A DNA stretch of 64,000 nt from a virus. The notes under the pieces are model-generated. The model saw only the letters and a program-made list of their open reading frames with translations, was not told the DNA's origin and ran no database searches. Below, one piece after another: positions 6,962 to 15,124 of the stretch. The stretch is from positions 1 through 64,000 of IMG/VR virus record IMGVR_UViG_3300030104_004642. One strand, given 5' to 3'. The position numbers were made by a program, and so were the translations under genes. Numbering within the stretch: position 1 is the first letter of the stretch; every line of letters begins with the position of its first letter.

Positions 6962-7813
6962 CTAAGTTGGGTACTTTGTTCTTGGTAAATATGCCCTATT
7001 GGGCAAATGCTTTGGATCAATCTTAATATGTTTCTTGTTGCCATTGAGCACAAAGTAATTATAACATAAGACAGATTCTAATTGCGTCTTGATGTCTGCT
7101 CCTTTGCACCTGTTCTCATACTCCTTTGAGGATAGATTCTCATCCTGATAAACCCTGTTGAATACATCCTCCTTTCCAATCTCACACCAGGTCTTCATTG
7201 CCAATGGATCACCAAAGACAACAATATCACTCAGGATCTTATTGAATACACCATTGTCAAGGGTAACAGAGAAGTCATAATCCATACCAAATAGTGTATT
7301 GTTCTCAATAAACTTCTCATAGTAGTTTAGATCCAACTGTGATACCCAGGCATCATATCTTGATTTAATAATCAGATCATAGGTCTCTGGATTCTCAATC
7401 AGTTTGTATGATTTATAAATGTTTCTGACCTGCCCATAGTAACTCCTAAGGGTGGATTCTTCATTCTCAGCACACCCCATCTTGGCAGATTTGCTCTCCA
7501 CAAATCCAGGTGATGACCTAATTAGATGACAATACTTATTGGCAAAGTTACTAATCTCCTCATCCACCATCTCATAGTTTTCAATATTGATACTCTTATA
7601 GTCAAGGTATCTCTCAAAGAATAACCAATCAATCCTTGGTGAGTTTGTATATCCCTTCTTATCAGCAGGTTCCTTATGTGGTGCCCCTATAATATCATAT
7701 GTGTTTGAGTAGATGTCAATCCTATGACCTAAATTTAATTTTTTAAATTTCCAAATCTCCTCAAAATACTTAGTATCCCTTACAAATCCAGGAAGTAGAT
7801 ATGCTACCTTCAT
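6962..7813 (-). CDS. Unknown protein of the glycan cassette, possibly a glycosyltransferase
   Basis: 283 residues beginning MKVAYLLPGFVRD, with YDLIIKSRYDAWVS near residue 165. This organisation resembles uncharacterised glycosyltransferase-like proteins of surface-polysaccharide loci. No DxD or HxRRxD motif is obvious. It overlaps the deoD-like gene by four bases. Confidence 0.6.
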   Translation of the reverse strand: MKVAYLLPGFVRDTKYFEEIWKFKKLNLGHRIDIYSNTYDIIGAPHKEPADKKGYTNSPRIDWLFFERYLDYKSINIENYEMVDEEISNFANKYCHLIRSSPGFVESKSAKMGCAENEESTLRSYYGQVRNIYKSYKLIENPETYDLIIKSRYDAWVSQLDLNYYEKFIENNTLFGMDYDFSVTLDNGVFNKILSDIVVFGDPLAMKTWCEIGKEDVFNRVYQDENLSSKEYENRCKGADIKTQLESVLCYNYFVLNGNKKHIKIDPKHLPNRAYLPRTKYPT

Positions 7814-8502
7814 AGGATACTCCTCAACACATTCTCAACCATCATACCCAGACCCTGTTCCCTTTCTCCACTAGACATAGACATATCCTTTTCAAGATGA
7901 TCAGACACTGTATTTACTGACAGTGCTTTCTTGTTAAATCTATTAGCAATACTATAAAGAACATGGGTCTCCATATCCACTGCCAGGATACCCATATCCC
8001 TCAATGATTTATGCCAATCAAGGTTTGGTTGATAAAAGTAATCATTGGATACCATCTGGCCAACATAAGCAAGAGGATCCACTTTCATATATTTTTCCAA
8101 CATGTAGTAATCACAACAGGGTGATAATCTAAACCCAGGAGCAAGGTTATCTGTCATAGCATTATCAGTGGCAGAACTCATAGCCACTACAATATCACCC
8201 ACCACAACATGGGGCGAGATACCACCACAACTCCCCACCCTTATGATCTTTTTAACATTATACTCTTTGAATAGTTCATGGACATAAATGCCAAGACTTG
8301 CCTGACCCATTCCACTTGCCTGAACAGATACAGGTTTACCCATATATGTGCCACTAAACCCCATACAATTACGTACAGTATTCACAGTTTTGACATTATC
8401 TAAAAACTTACCAGCAATCCACACTGCTCTCAGTGGGTCACCAGGCATGAGAACTATTGGATTGTATTCTCCCTTCTTTGCTTCAATGTGAGGTGTTGGC
8501 AT
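7810..8502 (-). CDS. deoD: Purine nucleoside phosphorylase, DeoD type
   Basis: 230 residues aligned over the whole length with bacterial DeoD. The start is MPTPHIEAK (His5), then VLMPGDPLRA with the phosphate Arg, IIRVGSCGG near residue 86, DMET near 178 (base/ribose site) and NTVSDH with the catalytic Asp near 202. It splits purine (deoxy)nucleosides to base plus (deoxy)ribose-1-phosphate. In a phage it would recycle host nucleosides. Its place inside a glycan cassette, overlapping a HAD phosphatase gene, is odd. Confidence 0.9.
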   Translation of the reverse strand: MPTPHIEAKKGEYNPIVLMPGDPLRAVWIAGKFLDNVKTVNTVRNCMGFSGTYMGKPVSVQASGMGQASLGIYVHELFKEYNVKKIIRVGSCGGISPHVVVGDIVVAMSSATDNAMTDNLAPGFRLSPCCDYYMLEKYMKVDPLAYVGQMVSNDYFYQPNLDWHKSLRDMGILAVDMETHVLYSIANRFNKKALSVNTVSDHLEKDMSMSSGEREQGLGMMVENVLRSIL

Positions 8503-9070
8503 TAGTTATGATTTGATAAACTTGTTTCCAGTTTTTTACACGAGGTCCATCCCAATCTTGATTGTATGGATGATCTATTAAGACACTTCTGAGACCAACT
8601 CTTTTTCCTGCCTGAGCATGGTTTACAGAATCCTCAATCCAATAATAATCCTTTTCACCATATCTGTCAAGAAGATATTGTTCTTTTCCAACACTAAAAT
8701 CTAAGGCACAATCAATAAAATCAAATACATCTCCAAAAAGATGAATAAGATTATTGCGCCTTAGTCTCTGAGCATACTTATCTTTATCAAGACAACTGAT
8801 AACCTCAAATCTCCATCCCTCCCTATTGAGTCTGGTCACATACTCAACAGAATCCCTGAGAGCAGGGATGAATCCAACACAACCAGATTGATTGAACTCC
8901 CTGGTAAGATAGATTGCTTGGTCCTCAGTAATACCATATCTTATTGATTGTTCATAATACTTGTCAGTATCATCTTGTCTCCTAAAACACTTCTCTGCCA
9001 TCCAGACATCAAAAGCGTATGCCCAATCAAGTAGCACACCATCACAATCAACAATTATTTTCTTTTCCAT
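8483..9070 (-). CDS. HAD-superfamily phosphatase
   Basis: 195 residues. Motif I is IIVDCDGVLLDW (nucleophile Asp8, acid Asp10). Motif II is probably EVISCLDKDKY near residue 90, and the acidic WIEDSVNHAQAG near 144 fits motif IV. The substrate is unknown: a sugar phosphate or nucleotide is likely, because the upstream neighbour is a sugar-nucleotidyltransferase and the downstream one is DeoD. It overlaps both neighbours. Confidence 0.8.
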   Translation of the reverse strand: MEKKIIVDCDGVLLDWAYAFDVWMAEKCFRRQDDTDKYYEQSIRYGITEDQAIYLTREFNQSGCVGFIPALRDSVEYVTRLNREGWRFEVISCLDKDKYAQRLRRNNLIHLFGDVFDFIDCALDFSVGKEQYLLDRYGEKDYYWIEDSVNHAQAGKRVGLRSVLIDHPYNQDWDGPRVKNWKQVYQIITNANTSH

Positions 9071-9788
9071 TTAAGAATTTGTAGATTTGATCCCAGGTTC
9101 CAAGGTCAACATAGTCATCAACTTCAATTGCCTTAGATTTATATATTGGTGTGTCTTTAATCTCCCCTACAAGGAGTCTATGATTCAATGTTGATTTCTC
9201 CATAAACTCAATACAATTATCAAAGACCCTTTTCCTGAAAGCAAAGGCAGTCCAGAAAGCATTAAACCTTTCTAGTTCTTCTTGAGGTTTATCTTCATAC
9301 TCTTCAACCAAATTATCTTGATCAATCCAGAGAGCACCTTTAGTTTTTAACATCTCATCATCATCCATCTCCCTTTTATAGAAGAATGTGAATCCTGTCT
9401 CATTCAAACTATCACCAACAAGACTCACAATGTCCTGAGATGATTTAAGTTTTAGAAAGGTATCAGGTAGAAGCACAAGATTCTTCTCACCAAACAGATG
9501 CTTGGCACTCTTAATTGATCCTGTATATTCAGTCTCTGCTGGATTGAAGAATGTGAATGAGATATTAAATCTTGTTTTATATCTACTCAGATACTTGATT
9601 AATTCAGTCTTATTCTCATTCAATGTCACAACAAATTGAACATCCCTTCTACCATAGTTCTGAAATAGATCAAAACTATAATCAATCAGTGACTTATTCT
9701 TTTCAATAGAGTGAATCTCTTTTGGATAGGGAAGGGATAATCTGGTTCCCTCACCAGCACAAGGAAGTATAACAGTTAGTTCAGACAT
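9048..9788 (-). CDS. Sugar-phosphate nucleotidyltransferase
   Basis: 246 residues. The nucleotide-binding start VILPCAGEGTRLSLPYPKE (residues 6-24) is the G-x-G-T-R-x9-K-type signature of NTP transferases. A later LVLLPDTF near 88 supplies the metal Asp. It should activate a sugar-1-phosphate as an NDP-sugar for the cassette transferases. The exact sugar is not readable. With the HAD phosphatase it may form a two-step activation module like GmhB/HddC in heptose synthesis; that pairing is inference. Confidence 0.82.
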   Translation of the reverse strand: MSELTVILPCAGEGTRLSLPYPKEIHSIEKNKSLIDYSFDLFQNYGRRDVQFVVTLNENKTELIKYLSRYKTRFNISFTFFNPAETEYTGSIKSAKHLFGEKNLVLLPDTFLKLKSSQDIVSLVGDSLNETGFTFFYKREMDDDEMLKTKGALWIDQDNLVEEYEDKPQEELERFNAFWTAFAFRKRVFDNCIEFMEKSTLNHRLLVGEIKDTPIYKSKAIEVDDYVDLGTWDQIYKFLNGKENNC

Positions 9789-10641
9789 TTTCTAGTGCAA
9801 AGGTCCCATTGCCAAATTCTAGCATGGAATACTGGGAGTACGCAAGGGTGTTCAACCACTGTTTTTTGTATGGATCAGGGGGATAGAAGGGACGTTCAAT
9901 CAAACTAAAATCTGACAATGAGACAGGTGCTGTGGGTGAGTTTTCATCAGTGAATGTAGGGATACCCTCCAAATGAGCAGTGATAGCAGCACAGGATGAG
10001 TGTGTAACCAGTGCCCAACAGTCTTTAAGATCCTCCTCTAATGTGGTCCTGGTTGATGGTGACATGACAGAGTTGATTGCTGGTTTATCCCTGATGACAA
10101 TCTCCCTATCTGTATGTTCCCTAAGGGTTTGTAGGGTTTTAGTTCTCCAATTCTTTTGATCATACAGGGCTAGTACATGCTCTGATGGTGGACATACAAG
10201 GATCTTTGATCCAGTCCTCTTGTACTCCTTACCATATCCATTAAAGTGATCATAGAAATACTTCTTCCATCTTGAACCATCAATGGCAAGGGGACTCTGA
10301 TGAATCTGGTTTTGAACATGACAGTTCTTTGATACCCTGAACCACTCACACTTGAAGGGATTCTTGTTTCCAGTATCCTGTGCATATCCTCTCCAAAAAT
10401 ATGCATGATCAATGTGATAATAATCTAAATTATTCTTCCTTCTATACTTGATAAAGTCATGAGTAAGACTACTGGTGGTCATATCACATAGGATAGGCAC
10501 AGTGTCATCAAATTTAGAATAAGATTCAGGTGATAGTTTTGAATTATTGATTACTTTAAACCCATAGTGATTACAGATATTAGTAATCACATCATTAAAT
10601 CCACCACTCTTCCTTGTGCTTTGAATACCAATATTAGACAT
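9781..10641 (-). CDS. Capsule-polysaccharide-type glycosyltransferase-like protein
   Basis: 286 residues. The C-terminal part has ALVTHSSCAAITAHLEGIPTF near residue 218, like the Ser-Ser/Gly-x-Pro segment of capsule-synthesis enzymes of the KpsC/KpsS type. The start MSNIGIQS overlaps the preceding stop by eight bases; the longer frame adds nine residues inside that gene. Probably cytoplasmic; the reaction is not determined. Confidence 0.62.
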   Translation of the reverse strand: MSNIGIQSTRKSGGFNDVITNICNHYGFKVINNSKLSPESYSKFDDTVPILCDMTTSSLTHDFIKYRRKNNLDYYHIDHAYFWRGYAQDTGNKNPFKCEWFRVSKNCHVQNQIHQSPLAIDGSRWKKYFYDHFNGYGKEYKRTGSKILVCPPSEHVLALYDQKNWRTKTLQTLREHTDREIVIRDKPAINSVMSPSTRTTLEEDLKDCWALVTHSSCAAITAHLEGIPTFTDENSPTAPVSLSDFSLIERPFYPPDPYKKQWLNTLAYSQYSMLEFGNGTFALENV

Positions 10642-11209
10642 AAGCAACCATGTTGCCACCCTCAGCAACTTTAAATTTATAATCCAATCCCAGACTCCTA
10701 ATCAGATCAGTGGTTGGTTGTTGATCCTTTTGCTTTACCTCATAGAACATAACTGGTTTATATTCCTTGATAGTTTGCATACCACCCTGAATAATTTGAA
10801 ACTCACTACCCTCAGTGTCAATCTTGATGAAAGATACATCAGTAAAGTTGTATGAGTCCAGGGTCTTGACAGCAACATCCTTAATTACATATGGATTTTT
10901 ACCCTCATTCTCCCAGAATCCACCCTTCTTAAACCTACTGATACTGGCATGACCAGGGATATCCCTACCATTAGGAAGGATAAGATCAGTGGTGGTCTCA
11001 GTATCACTCAGGGCAACATTATACTTCTCAACATCCTCAGAGAGTTGTTCAAAGGTATATGGATTTGGTTCAAAACAAATTACACGCTCAAAGTCCTTCA
11101 CAAGGGCAGTGGATGTGTCACCATCAAGGGCACCAATATCAATATAGGTGTTAAATTTTTGGATATGTGGATAGGCAGATCTCCTAATCCTTTCAAGATC
11201 AACACTCAT
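10634..11209 (-). CDS. FkbM-family SAM-dependent methyltransferase
   Basis: 191 residues. The FkbM pattern is clear: YIDIGALDGDTS (SAM motif, near residue 22), VICFEPNPYTFEQL near 43, and VSFIKIDTEGSEFQIIQGG near 128. FkbM proteins O-methylate sugars and natural products. It overlaps both cassette neighbours, consistent with decorating the same glycan. Confidence 0.9.
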   Translation of the reverse strand: MSVDLERIRRSAYPHIQKFNTYIDIGALDGDTSTALVKDFERVICFEPNPYTFEQLSEDVEKYNVALSDTETTTDLILPNGRDIPGHASISRFKKGGFWENEGKNPYVIKDVAVKTLDSYNFTDVSFIKIDTEGSEFQIIQGGMQTIKEYKPVMFYEVKQKDQQPTTDLIRSLGLDYKFKVAEGGNMVAYV

Positions 11210-11928
11210 TTTAATAACTCTGGACTTCTTTTCATACCCTTTCTACCACCCTTTCTATGGTCAACATAGGGACTCAGGATGGGACACCTTGCCATAACAT
11301 GTCTGTGAAATTCATGATCATTGATGGCATCACCACCACCATGAAACTTTGCTGTTGCCTCAGGGAACATCTCCATCACCCTGTCAAATATGTAGGAGTC
11401 ATTCTGTTGCTTGTAATCAAAGATCTTACCAGTATCATATACCTCCTGAAACTTATCAAAGAATCTTTGAACCACCTCACTCTTACAGTTATAGGTTACA
11501 AATCCAGTCTCAGTGTAATAACTTGGTCTGGGATAGTATGAGAAATCCCTATCACCAATAAAGTTATCATACCATTCCATTGGAATTTGTTTCAGGAAGA
11601 CACAATCAGCATCAATGAAGAACTGCCTATCACCCCATTGTCTACCACCACACTGAGCATATACCTTATATGCAAATCTGACAGCATCCATGATGTAATT
11701 ATCCACATCACCCTTCTGATACTTCTTAATGAAAGCAGCAATGGGGGTCTCCCTAAAAATGTTAAGGTATTTAATTTTTGGATGTTGAGGATAGAGTAGG
11801 ATATTATCCTCCTCCACATAACAATACAATGGGGGATGCTGATGGGTATCAAGATATGTCCTGATCAGATCCTTAGCATACTCATCATAGAGTTTCTTAT
11901 TAAATGTGGTTAAAAAATAATTACTCAT
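11206..11928 (-). CDS. GT-A-type glycosyltransferase-like protein
   Basis: 240 residues. RQFFIDADCVFLKQIP near residue 103 supplies a DxD metal/nucleotide-sugar motif, and PEATAKFHGGGDAIND near 202 resembles the C-terminal His loop of GT8/GT32-like enzymes. Family assignment is tentative. It ends in a basic tail and overlaps the next start by four bases. Confidence 0.65.
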   Translation of the reverse strand: MSNYFLTTFNKKLYDEYAKDLIRTYLDTHQHPPLYCYVEEDNILLYPQHPKIKYLNIFRETPIAAFIKKYQKGDVDNYIMDAVRFAYKVYAQCGGRQWGDRQFFIDADCVFLKQIPMEWYDNFIGDRDFSYYPRPSYYTETGFVTYNCKSEVVQRFFDKFQEVYDTGKIFDYKQQNDSYIFDRVMEMFPEATAKFHGGGDAINDHEFHRHVMARCPILSPYVDHRKGGRKGMKRSPELLK

Positions 11929-12631
11929 GTTTCATTACACAATAATCTACTTCTGCCTGAATGATGTTATCCTTGTTAACATCACTATTGATCTTTGATG
12001 ATAGTTGTTCTGAGTGAACCCTGTTAGTTACAAGGTCATCCATCAGATAAAATGGTTGACCATGATTCTTATCAAGATGATAATAGAACTCAACATCCAT
12101 CATCATCCTAACATTCTCATCAAATCTTTCCACCACCTTATCATTCTTGAATGCCAATACTGATGGAGAACTGATTGAGTTTACACCCCTGATGATATCA
12201 TCATTCCAACCTGGCATCATGGTCCAGTAGAAATCATTACCATCAGTCTGGGTGTGATTGCATCCACATACCAACCAATCCTTATCACTCTCCATCAGGG
12301 ATGTGTATATCTTTTCAAGTGCCTCATCATCATAGAAGAAGTCATCCTGAAATAATACCTTTACGACCTCACCATTACAATGATTGATGGCATTGTTGGC
12401 ATTAAAGGAGATATTTCCCCTCTCTTCCCTGTTTCTGACATACTTGATATTTACACCATTCCTCTCATAATGCTTGACAACATTCTTGACCTCATTACCC
12501 TCACAACTATCAGATACAATTATCTCCCAGTCAGTAAGGGTTTGTATTTGCACTGTGCGCACAAGGTCATCCAGGAACTCAGCACCCCTTCCGTGTGCTT
12601 CCCATGCAGGAACTGCTATTGATACTTTCAT
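11921..12631 (-). CDS. Glycosyltransferase family 2
   Basis: 236 residues. It starts VSIAVPAWEAHGRG, followed by TLTDWEIIVSDSC near residue 42 and the divalent-metal motif VLFQDDFF near 98, the GT2 nucleotide-sugar fold. I start at MKVSI, which shares TGATG with the stop of the damaged epimerase; the longer frame runs into that gene. Acceptor and sugar are unknown. Confidence 0.85.
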   Translation of the reverse strand: MKVSIAVPAWEAHGRGAEFLDDLVRTVQIQTLTDWEIIVSDSCEGNEVKNVVKHYERNGVNIKYVRNREERGNISFNANNAINHCNGEVVKVLFQDDFFYDDEALEKIYTSLMESDKDWLVCGCNHTQTDGNDFYWTMMPGWNDDIIRGVNSISSPSVLAFKNDKVVERFDENVRMMMDVEFYYHLDKNHGQPFYLMDDLVTNRVHSEQLSSKINSDVNKDNIIQAEVDYCVMKHE

Positions 12632-13627
12632 CACATAGTTCTCATTTGAATTTGCTTTCCAATCCATTTATATGTTGCTGCAATGCCCTCTTCAAGGGTC
12701 ATTGAGTAATCCCAATCAAGTTTTTCCCTGACAAGATCATTGTTAGAGTTACGTCCTCTAACACCAAGGGGTCCATCAATATGAATCTTGCTGACTTCCT
12801 TTTCAGCAACCTTGGCAACAGTGTCAACCAGTTGATTAATTGTGACCATCTCCTCAGAACCAATGTTCAATGAACAGGAAGGAACGAGTTTGTGTGCCAT
12901 CTCCCCACACCTCAATTGCTCCACCCTTCTTTGGAAGGTAGGAGACCTTACGACAGATTGCAGCTGGACTCTTCTCTCTTCCTCCCTCCCAGGTGCCCTC
13001 AGGTCCAAAAATATTATGATACCTGGCAATCCTAACAGGAATAGCATGGTTCCTATTGTAAGCAAGGTAGAGACGCTCAGAGAATAGTTTCTCCCATCCA
13101 TACTCTGAATCTGGTGCTGCTGGATATGCTGATTCTTCACGGCAATCAGGGTTGTCTGGGTCAAGTTGGTTGTACTCAGGGTACATGCAGGCAGAACTGG
13201 AATAGAAGATCTTGGTAGAATTCTTACCCTTCTCCTCATTCATTTTGCGCACACCTTCCAATACATTCAGGTTAATAGAAACTGAATTGTGCATGATATC
13301 TGCATCATTCTCACCTGTAAATACAAAACCAGCACCACCCATATCAGCAGCAAACTGATAGATCTCATCAAATGGCTGAATGTATCTGTAAGGGACAGAG
13401 TTATAGAAGTTACCCCTGTCCCCCTTATATTCCAAACATCTTTCTACAAATCTTGTATCTGTTAGATCCCCAACCACAAATTCATTGGCATGATGATCAC
13501 TAAATTCAGGATATTTTACATCAACACCCCTAACCCAGTATCCATCTTCACGCAGTCTTTTAACCATGTGACTGCCAATGAATCCACCAGCACCCAATAC
13601 GAGTGCCTTCTTTACATATTGAGACAT
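12631..13627 (-). pseudogene. GDP-mannose 3,5-epimerase-like gene with internal deletion and frameshift
   Basis: The first frame (13627-12854) has the NAD motif GAGGFIGSH, the SSSACMYPEYNQ catalytic Ser region, YGWEKLFSERL with Tyr/Lys, and continues to WGDGTQTRSFLFIE, then stops. The adjacent frame resumes exactly where the family continues (LNIGSEEMVTINQLVD, PLGVRGRNS, LEEGIAATYKWI) and stops at 12631. About 20 family residues are missing between the two halves. So an out-of-frame deletion, not just a single-base slip, has broken the gene at about 12855-12875. The enzyme would have made GDP-L-galactose or a related sugar. It heads the glycan cassette behind the promoter at 13651. A sequencing or assembly error is the main alternative. 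Confidence 0.85.
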
Positions 13628-13650
13628 GATAAATTAAATCCTATACAACT

Positions 13651-13679
13651 ATTATATCAAGCAGAGTATTTTTTGACAA
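13651..13679 (-). promoter_or_regulatory. Early/host-type promoter of the glycan cassette
   Basis: TTGTCA at 13674-13679, a 17-bp spacer and a perfect TATAAT at 13651-13656 on the minus strand, 24 bases before the epimerase start. No terminator is seen until 3203, so it can drive the cassette from 13627 to 3761. Confidence 0.85.
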
Positions 13680-13884
13680 GTGCATCAAAATTAGGTTCCA
13701 TTGCACTTACAATTTTTCTAAGCAGTGCATCCTCACCACCTGCTGCTGGTGCTGCTGCGTGCTTATGATTCTTGAGTTCTGCTATTGCATTCTCCAGTGC
13801 TTGAAGCCTTGCTTCTACCTCAACATCATACTTGGACATTGATGCCCCACTTGCAGATCTAGCTGCTGATCCTCTTGTTGGCAT
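13657..13884 (-). CDS. Small coiled-coil protein, unknown
   Basis: 75 residues. An N-terminal Ser/Ala/Arg-rich stretch is followed by a coiled coil (VEARLQALENAIAEL, about 22-38), an Ala/Gly linker and a C-terminal helix. A second Met at residue 16 could be the true start. The glycan-cassette -35 box lies in its 3' end. Function unknown. Confidence 0.65.
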   Translation of the reverse strand: MPTRGSAARSASGASMSKYDVEVEARLQALENAIAELKNHKHAAAPAAGGEDALLRKIVSAMEPNFDALVKKYSA

Positions 13885-13917
13885 TGTTATAAATTCAGAC
13901 TACCCCTATTTAGAATG

Positions 13918-14481
13918 TCACTTGTCTTCAATAAACCAATCAATACCCTCCCTACTTGCTAGTTTATCCACATCATGAGGATCCATCTCACCCTTTGGCA
14001 AATAAGCAAGTTCTCTCAAAGCATATACTGATGGATCCATAGTAACACTCGTGGGTAATCTACCTAGTGCCACATTATCAAAGTTAAGTTGATGCCTATC
14101 AAATGTAGAGAGTTCATATTCTTCTGTGTGTGATAGACAGTTTGTTGGGCAGTATTCCACACAGTTTCCACAGAATATACAAACCCCAAAATCTATAGAA
14201 TAGTTTCTTAACTCCTTCTTCTTGCTCTTCTTATTCATCACCCAATCAACCACTGGAAGGTTGATTGGACAGACACGAACACAAACCTCACAGGCAATAC
14301 ACTTATCAAACTCATAGTGTATTCTTCCCCTATATCTTTCAGAGGGTATTAGTTTCTCATAGGGATACTGGACAGTGATGGGTCTCCTTTTCATATGATC
14401 AAAGGTGACTGACATCCCCTGAGCCATATATTTGGCAGTATTAACTACCTCTTTTAAGTATCCAAAGATTGAGTTTCCCAT
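13918..14481 (-). CDS. ndhI: NAD(P)H-quinone oxidoreductase subunit I (NdhI)
   Basis: 187 residues with both [4Fe-4S] motifs intact: C61-x2-C64-x2-C67-x3-C71P and C101-x2-C104-x2-C107-x3-C111P. Cyanobacterial NdhI landmarks are present throughout ([39 protein letters not shown]). NdhI is the ferredoxin-like arm subunit of NDH-1, which feeds electrons from ferredoxin to plastoquinone in cyclic electron flow and respiration. The phage copy looks full length and functional, with its own C-terminal tail (GIDWFIEDK). It is preceded by a terminator and no obvious promoter was found. Confidence 0.95.
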   Translation of the reverse strand: MGNSIFGYLKEVVNTAKYMAQGMSVTFDHMKRRPITVQYPYEKLIPSERYRGRIHYEFDKCIACEVCVRVCPINLPVVDWVMNKKSKKKELRNYSIDFGVCIFCGNCVEYCPTNCLSHTEEYELSTFDRHQLNFDNVALGRLPTSVTMDPSVYALRELAYLPKGEMDPHDVDKLASREGIDWFIEDK

Positions 14482-14507
14482 TTTGTTTTGGGTACTGTCC
14501 TATGTAG

Positions 14508-14534
14508 AAAAAAAGCAGGGTGATCACCCTGCTC
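14508..14534 (-). terminator. Intrinsic terminator before ndhI
   Basis: A perfect 18-bp palindrome read as a 7-bp stem with a GATC loop, followed by seven T on the minus strand. It ends the unit of the two small genes upstream. Confidence 0.9.
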
Positions 14535-14540
14535 AGAAGC

Positions 14541-14584
14541 ACTTGTCAACCATGGCGCGCCAAGTTATTTTTAAAGAGTAATAA
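14541..14584 (-). other. Palindrome-rich spacer (TGGCGCGCCA and a 7-bp inverted repeat)
   Basis: Between the stop at 14585 and the terminator lie an AGTTATT/AATAACT inverted repeat and the 10-bp palindrome TGGCGCGCCA, strikingly GC-rich for this AT-rich genome. No function can be assigned. Confidence 0.4.
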
Positions 14585-14842
14585 CTAAATCTCTGCTCTT
14601 GCCTTTACTGAATCACCCCTTCTTTCCCTGTAACAGGGCACACCTGCTGGATCTAACCAGAGGGTATAGTCAAAATCTTCCATGGCAGTGAGCAACTGCA
14701 TTTGATTGTCACAAAGATACATGTCTTTGTATTTTCCAGTAATGGAGTCAACCTTTTGAATCCTGTAATCAGGCATACCATTCAGTTCAATGGTGCCCCT
14801 CTCAACATAACGATAGGGAAACTTTTCAAGAAGAATTTTCAT
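14585..14842 (-). CDS. Hypothetical protein
   Basis: 85 residues, soluble, with mixed charge, one central Cys and YLCDNQMQLLTAMEDFD in the middle. No family recognised. It overlaps the preceding gene by four bases and is followed by the terminator at 14508. The early-type promoter at 15071 should drive both. Confidence 0.65.
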   Translation of the reverse strand: MKILLEKFPYRYVERGTIELNGMPDYRIQKVDSITGKYKDMYLCDNQMQLLTAMEDFDYTLWLDPAGVPCYRERRGDSVKARAEI

Positions 14843-15048
14843 ACTGCTGTGTTCAGATCAGAGGCAAGATAATCAAGAAGGATGTCATAGTCATCCAGGG
14901 GATCACCTGAAAAAACTACTCCACTGTTCTCATAAAACTTACGAACTTTTTTGTAAAGTTTTGGATTCTTTACATCCAAGAAGAAGTCACCTTTGACAGC
15001 ACTCTGGAGAGTGTTGATGTCCTTTTTGAACTTGGTAGAGATTTGCAT
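14839..15048 (-). CDS. Hypothetical protein
   Basis: 69 residues, basic N-terminus and acidic C-terminus (DPLDDYDILLDYL), probably helical. No family recognised. First gene after the consensus promoter at 15071-15099, 22 bases from the -10, so likely expressed early. A host-takeover peptide is possible but speculative. Confidence 0.65.
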   Translation of the reverse strand: MQISTKFKKDINTLQSAVKGDFFLDVKNPKLYKKVRKFYENSGVVFSGDPLDDYDILLDYLASDLNTAV

Positions 15049-15070
15049 TGCTCTGTTTGATTACCTTTCT

Positions 15071-15099
15071 ATTCTAATGTACCTGACCACAGAGGTCAA
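15071..15099 (-). promoter_or_regulatory. Early/host-type promoter
   Basis: TTGACC at 15094-15099, a 17-bp spacer and TAGAAT at 15071-15076 on the minus strand. A 7-bp hairpin (15103-15122) sits just upstream, after the tRNA pair. Confidence 0.75.
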
Positions 15100-15102
15100 G
15101 AT

Positions 15103-15122
15103 GGACAGTATAAAAACTGTCC
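15103..15122 (-). other. Hairpin after the tRNA pair
   Basis: GGACAGT/ACTGTCC, a perfect 7-bp stem with a T-rich loop, starting two bases after the mature 3' end of the tRNA at 15125. It may mark a processing site or weak terminator; the T-run is in the loop, not after the stem. Confidence 0.5.
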
Positions 15123-15124
15123 TA

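Noticed and set aside
12631-13239. The second epimerase half as an independent gene
   Set aside because: Its N-terminal half is the out-of-frame shadow of the first half, and only the last 80 residues match the family, in register with the damaged first frame.
14551-14560. TGGCGCGCCA as an engineered AscI cloning site
   Set aside because: A natural 8-bp palindrome with no flanking vector or marker sequence; chance or a natural structure is simpler.
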